This document shows, piece by piece, positions 5,092 to 5,604 of a DNA stretch of 5,604 nt; position 1 is the stretch's first letter, and each line of letters begins with the position of its first letter. The DNA comes from DATJMJ01 sp035508795 (GTDB taxonomy: Bacteria > Actinomycetota > Acidimicrobiia > Acidimicrobiales > Palsa-688). Below the pieces are notes generated by a model, which was not told the origin of the DNA, did no database searches, and worked only from the letters and a program-made list of their open reading frames with translations. The stretch lies in NCBI GenBank assembly GCA_035508795.1, contig DATJMJ010000235.1, positions 1 through 5,604 on the forward strand, written 5' to 3'. The position numbers and the translations under genes are program-made.

Positions 5092-5295
5092 GGGCCTGGA
5101 CAGTCAAAGACAGCGCGAGACCGCTGGTTGATTGCCCTCGGATCCGGGTGGCACCTCGTTGGGCGTTCTCCCAAACGCCCTGGCAATTTCCCACTCTGCA
5201 ATGTGGCCCAGCTGCCCGAAGCGTTCGAGCGACGCGGGGAGCACGAGCTGAAGGGGGCCCCAGGGCGCTGGCAGCTCTTTGCCGTGACGAATTGA
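5092..5295 (+). pseudogene. Relic of a class III adenylate/guanylate cyclase C-terminus
   Basis: The plus-strand frame ends FERRGEHELKGAPGRWQLFAV then TN and a stop. This closely matches the usual end of class III cyclase homology domains (x-DRGEHELKGVPG-x-W-x-LFAV). Upstream in the same frame, GPGQSKTARD and LIALGSGWHL resemble the preceding GPGQVLVSKTARDL and AGSG segments, with small losses and gains. Between the two, about 22 residues (5158-5223) have no counterpart in the family and contain a hairpin. There is no upstream catalytic region in the window, no credible start, and a stop at 5047-5049. I infer a decayed fragment, not a working cyclase. Confidence 0.55.
5161..5180. repeat. Perfect 7-bp hairpin inside the cyclase relic
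   Basis: GGGCGTT (5161-5167) pairs with AACGCCC (5174-5180) across a 6-nt loop. It lies within the 66-bp segment that interrupts the cyclase-like reading frame. No U-run follows on either strand, so a terminator is unlikely; an insertion scar or small repeat remnant is possible. Confidence 0.45.
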
Positions 5296-5400
5296 TTGCC
5301 GCGCCTGGGATTTCGCACCGCTCTGCCGACGTTGTTGGACAACCTCGCCGTCGTGCCAGTAAGTCGTCTGGTACCGACCGGACGGATGCCGGCACGCCGG
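5296..5400. other. Spacer before the MMPL gene end, with weak hairpin
   Basis: No gene is recognised. GACCGG (5376-5381) and CCGGTC (5397-5402) form a perfect 6-bp stem overlapping the stop of the MMPL-type gene, with CCGGC-AC-GCCGG (5389-5400) nested at its end. It could help end transcription between convergent genes, but lacks a U-run. Confidence 0.3.
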
Positions 5401-5604
5401 TCACGAGCGCCCCGCTGCGGTGCTCGTAACGGCGCCCACCGAACCCGAGGACCGGGACAAAGGAATTGGGCATGACGCTGCAATGGCTGGTGCCGCCGCT
5501 CGGTTTGTGTTCACGGGGCGTCGCGCTGACCCTCTCGACATCCAGCGCGGCAAGTACCAGGCCCTCTCGCCCATCAGGGTGATGAGCGAGGGCAGCAGCA
5601 CCAC
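5401..5604 (-). CDS. MMPL-family transporter, C-terminus only (runs off right edge)
   Basis: The last 67 residues of a gene entering from the right edge on the minus strand. They start inside the final transmembrane helix (VLLPSLITLMGERAWYLPRW). This is the hallmark end of actinobacterial MMPL (RND-like) proteins, which export lipids or drugs: PAL-x-x-L-x-G-x-RAWWLPRWL in typical members. A polar tail of about 45 residues follows and ends with TGA at 5401-5403. The window edge truncates the gene, so its start, length and full domain content are unseen; the GTG at the edge should not be taken as its start. It converges on the secreted-protein gene across decayed sequence. Confidence 0.75.
   Translation of the reverse strand: MVLLPSLITLMGERAWYLPRWMSRGSARRPVNTNRAAAPAIAASCPIPLSRSSGSVGAVTSTAAGRS

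Noticed and set aside
5299..5385. Minus-strand reading SGRYQTTYWHDGEVVQQR, which looks protein-like
   Set aside because: There is no start, no family recognised, and it is too short to separate from chance; it could be another relic.
4956..5483. Minus-strand open frame of 175 codons across the intergenic region
   Set aside because: Only the short NmrA-like part has a recognisable pattern; the rest is Arg/Pro/Ser-rich, runs antisense to the cyclase relic, and has no good start.

Overview
The window is high in G+C (low to mid 60s percent by eye), with G/C-rich third codon positions. It carries gene types common in Actinomycetota: a DrrA-like ABC ATPase with an ABC-2 permease, MMPL-type and DUF5666-type proteins, and TANNNT-type -10 boxes. 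I infer a high-GC actinobacterium, possibly an acidimicrobial or thermoleophilic lineage. The species cannot be read from this sequence.

Layout. (1) 68-2005, minus strand: a compact drug/lipid-exporter operon with the ATPase first (2005-1025), then a 25-codon ORF (1028-951), then the ABC-2 permease (939-130). The permease has a one-base deletion near 195-196. This replaces its last transmembrane helix with an unrelated tail, while the correct ending survives in another frame down to 68. The small ORF and the permease start share a 38-bp imperfect direct repeat covering the ribosome binding site and the first seven codons. (2) 2006-2213: a regulatory interval with nested inverted repeats. (3) 2214-3090: gene fragments. 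These are the two-helix N-terminus of a membrane protein (possibly a sensor kinase) on the plus strand and the C-terminal half of an unrecognised protein on the minus strand. (4) 3091-4978: an intact LysR-family regulator (minus) divergent from an intact exported or membrane-anchored protein with a DUF5666-like domain and a PepSY-like C-terminus (plus). The 121-bp gap between them holds a candidate leaderless promoter for the regulator and a dyad. (5) 4979-5400: more decayed material, a short stretch resembling an NmrA-type NAD(P)-binding protein (minus) and the broken C-terminus of a class III adenylate/guanylate cyclase domain (plus). (6) 5401-5604: the C-terminus of an MMPL-type transporter entering from the right edge (minus).

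How the genes fit together. The ATPase should energise the permease for export, but the permease looks damaged, so the exporter may be inactive unless the deletion is a sequence error. The LysR protein probably controls itself and perhaps the divergent exported protein. I see no CRISPR array, rRNA, tRNA or intact mobile element. The most unusual item is the duplicated translation-start module between the ATPase and permease genes. I do not see evidence for an entirely new multi-gene system.
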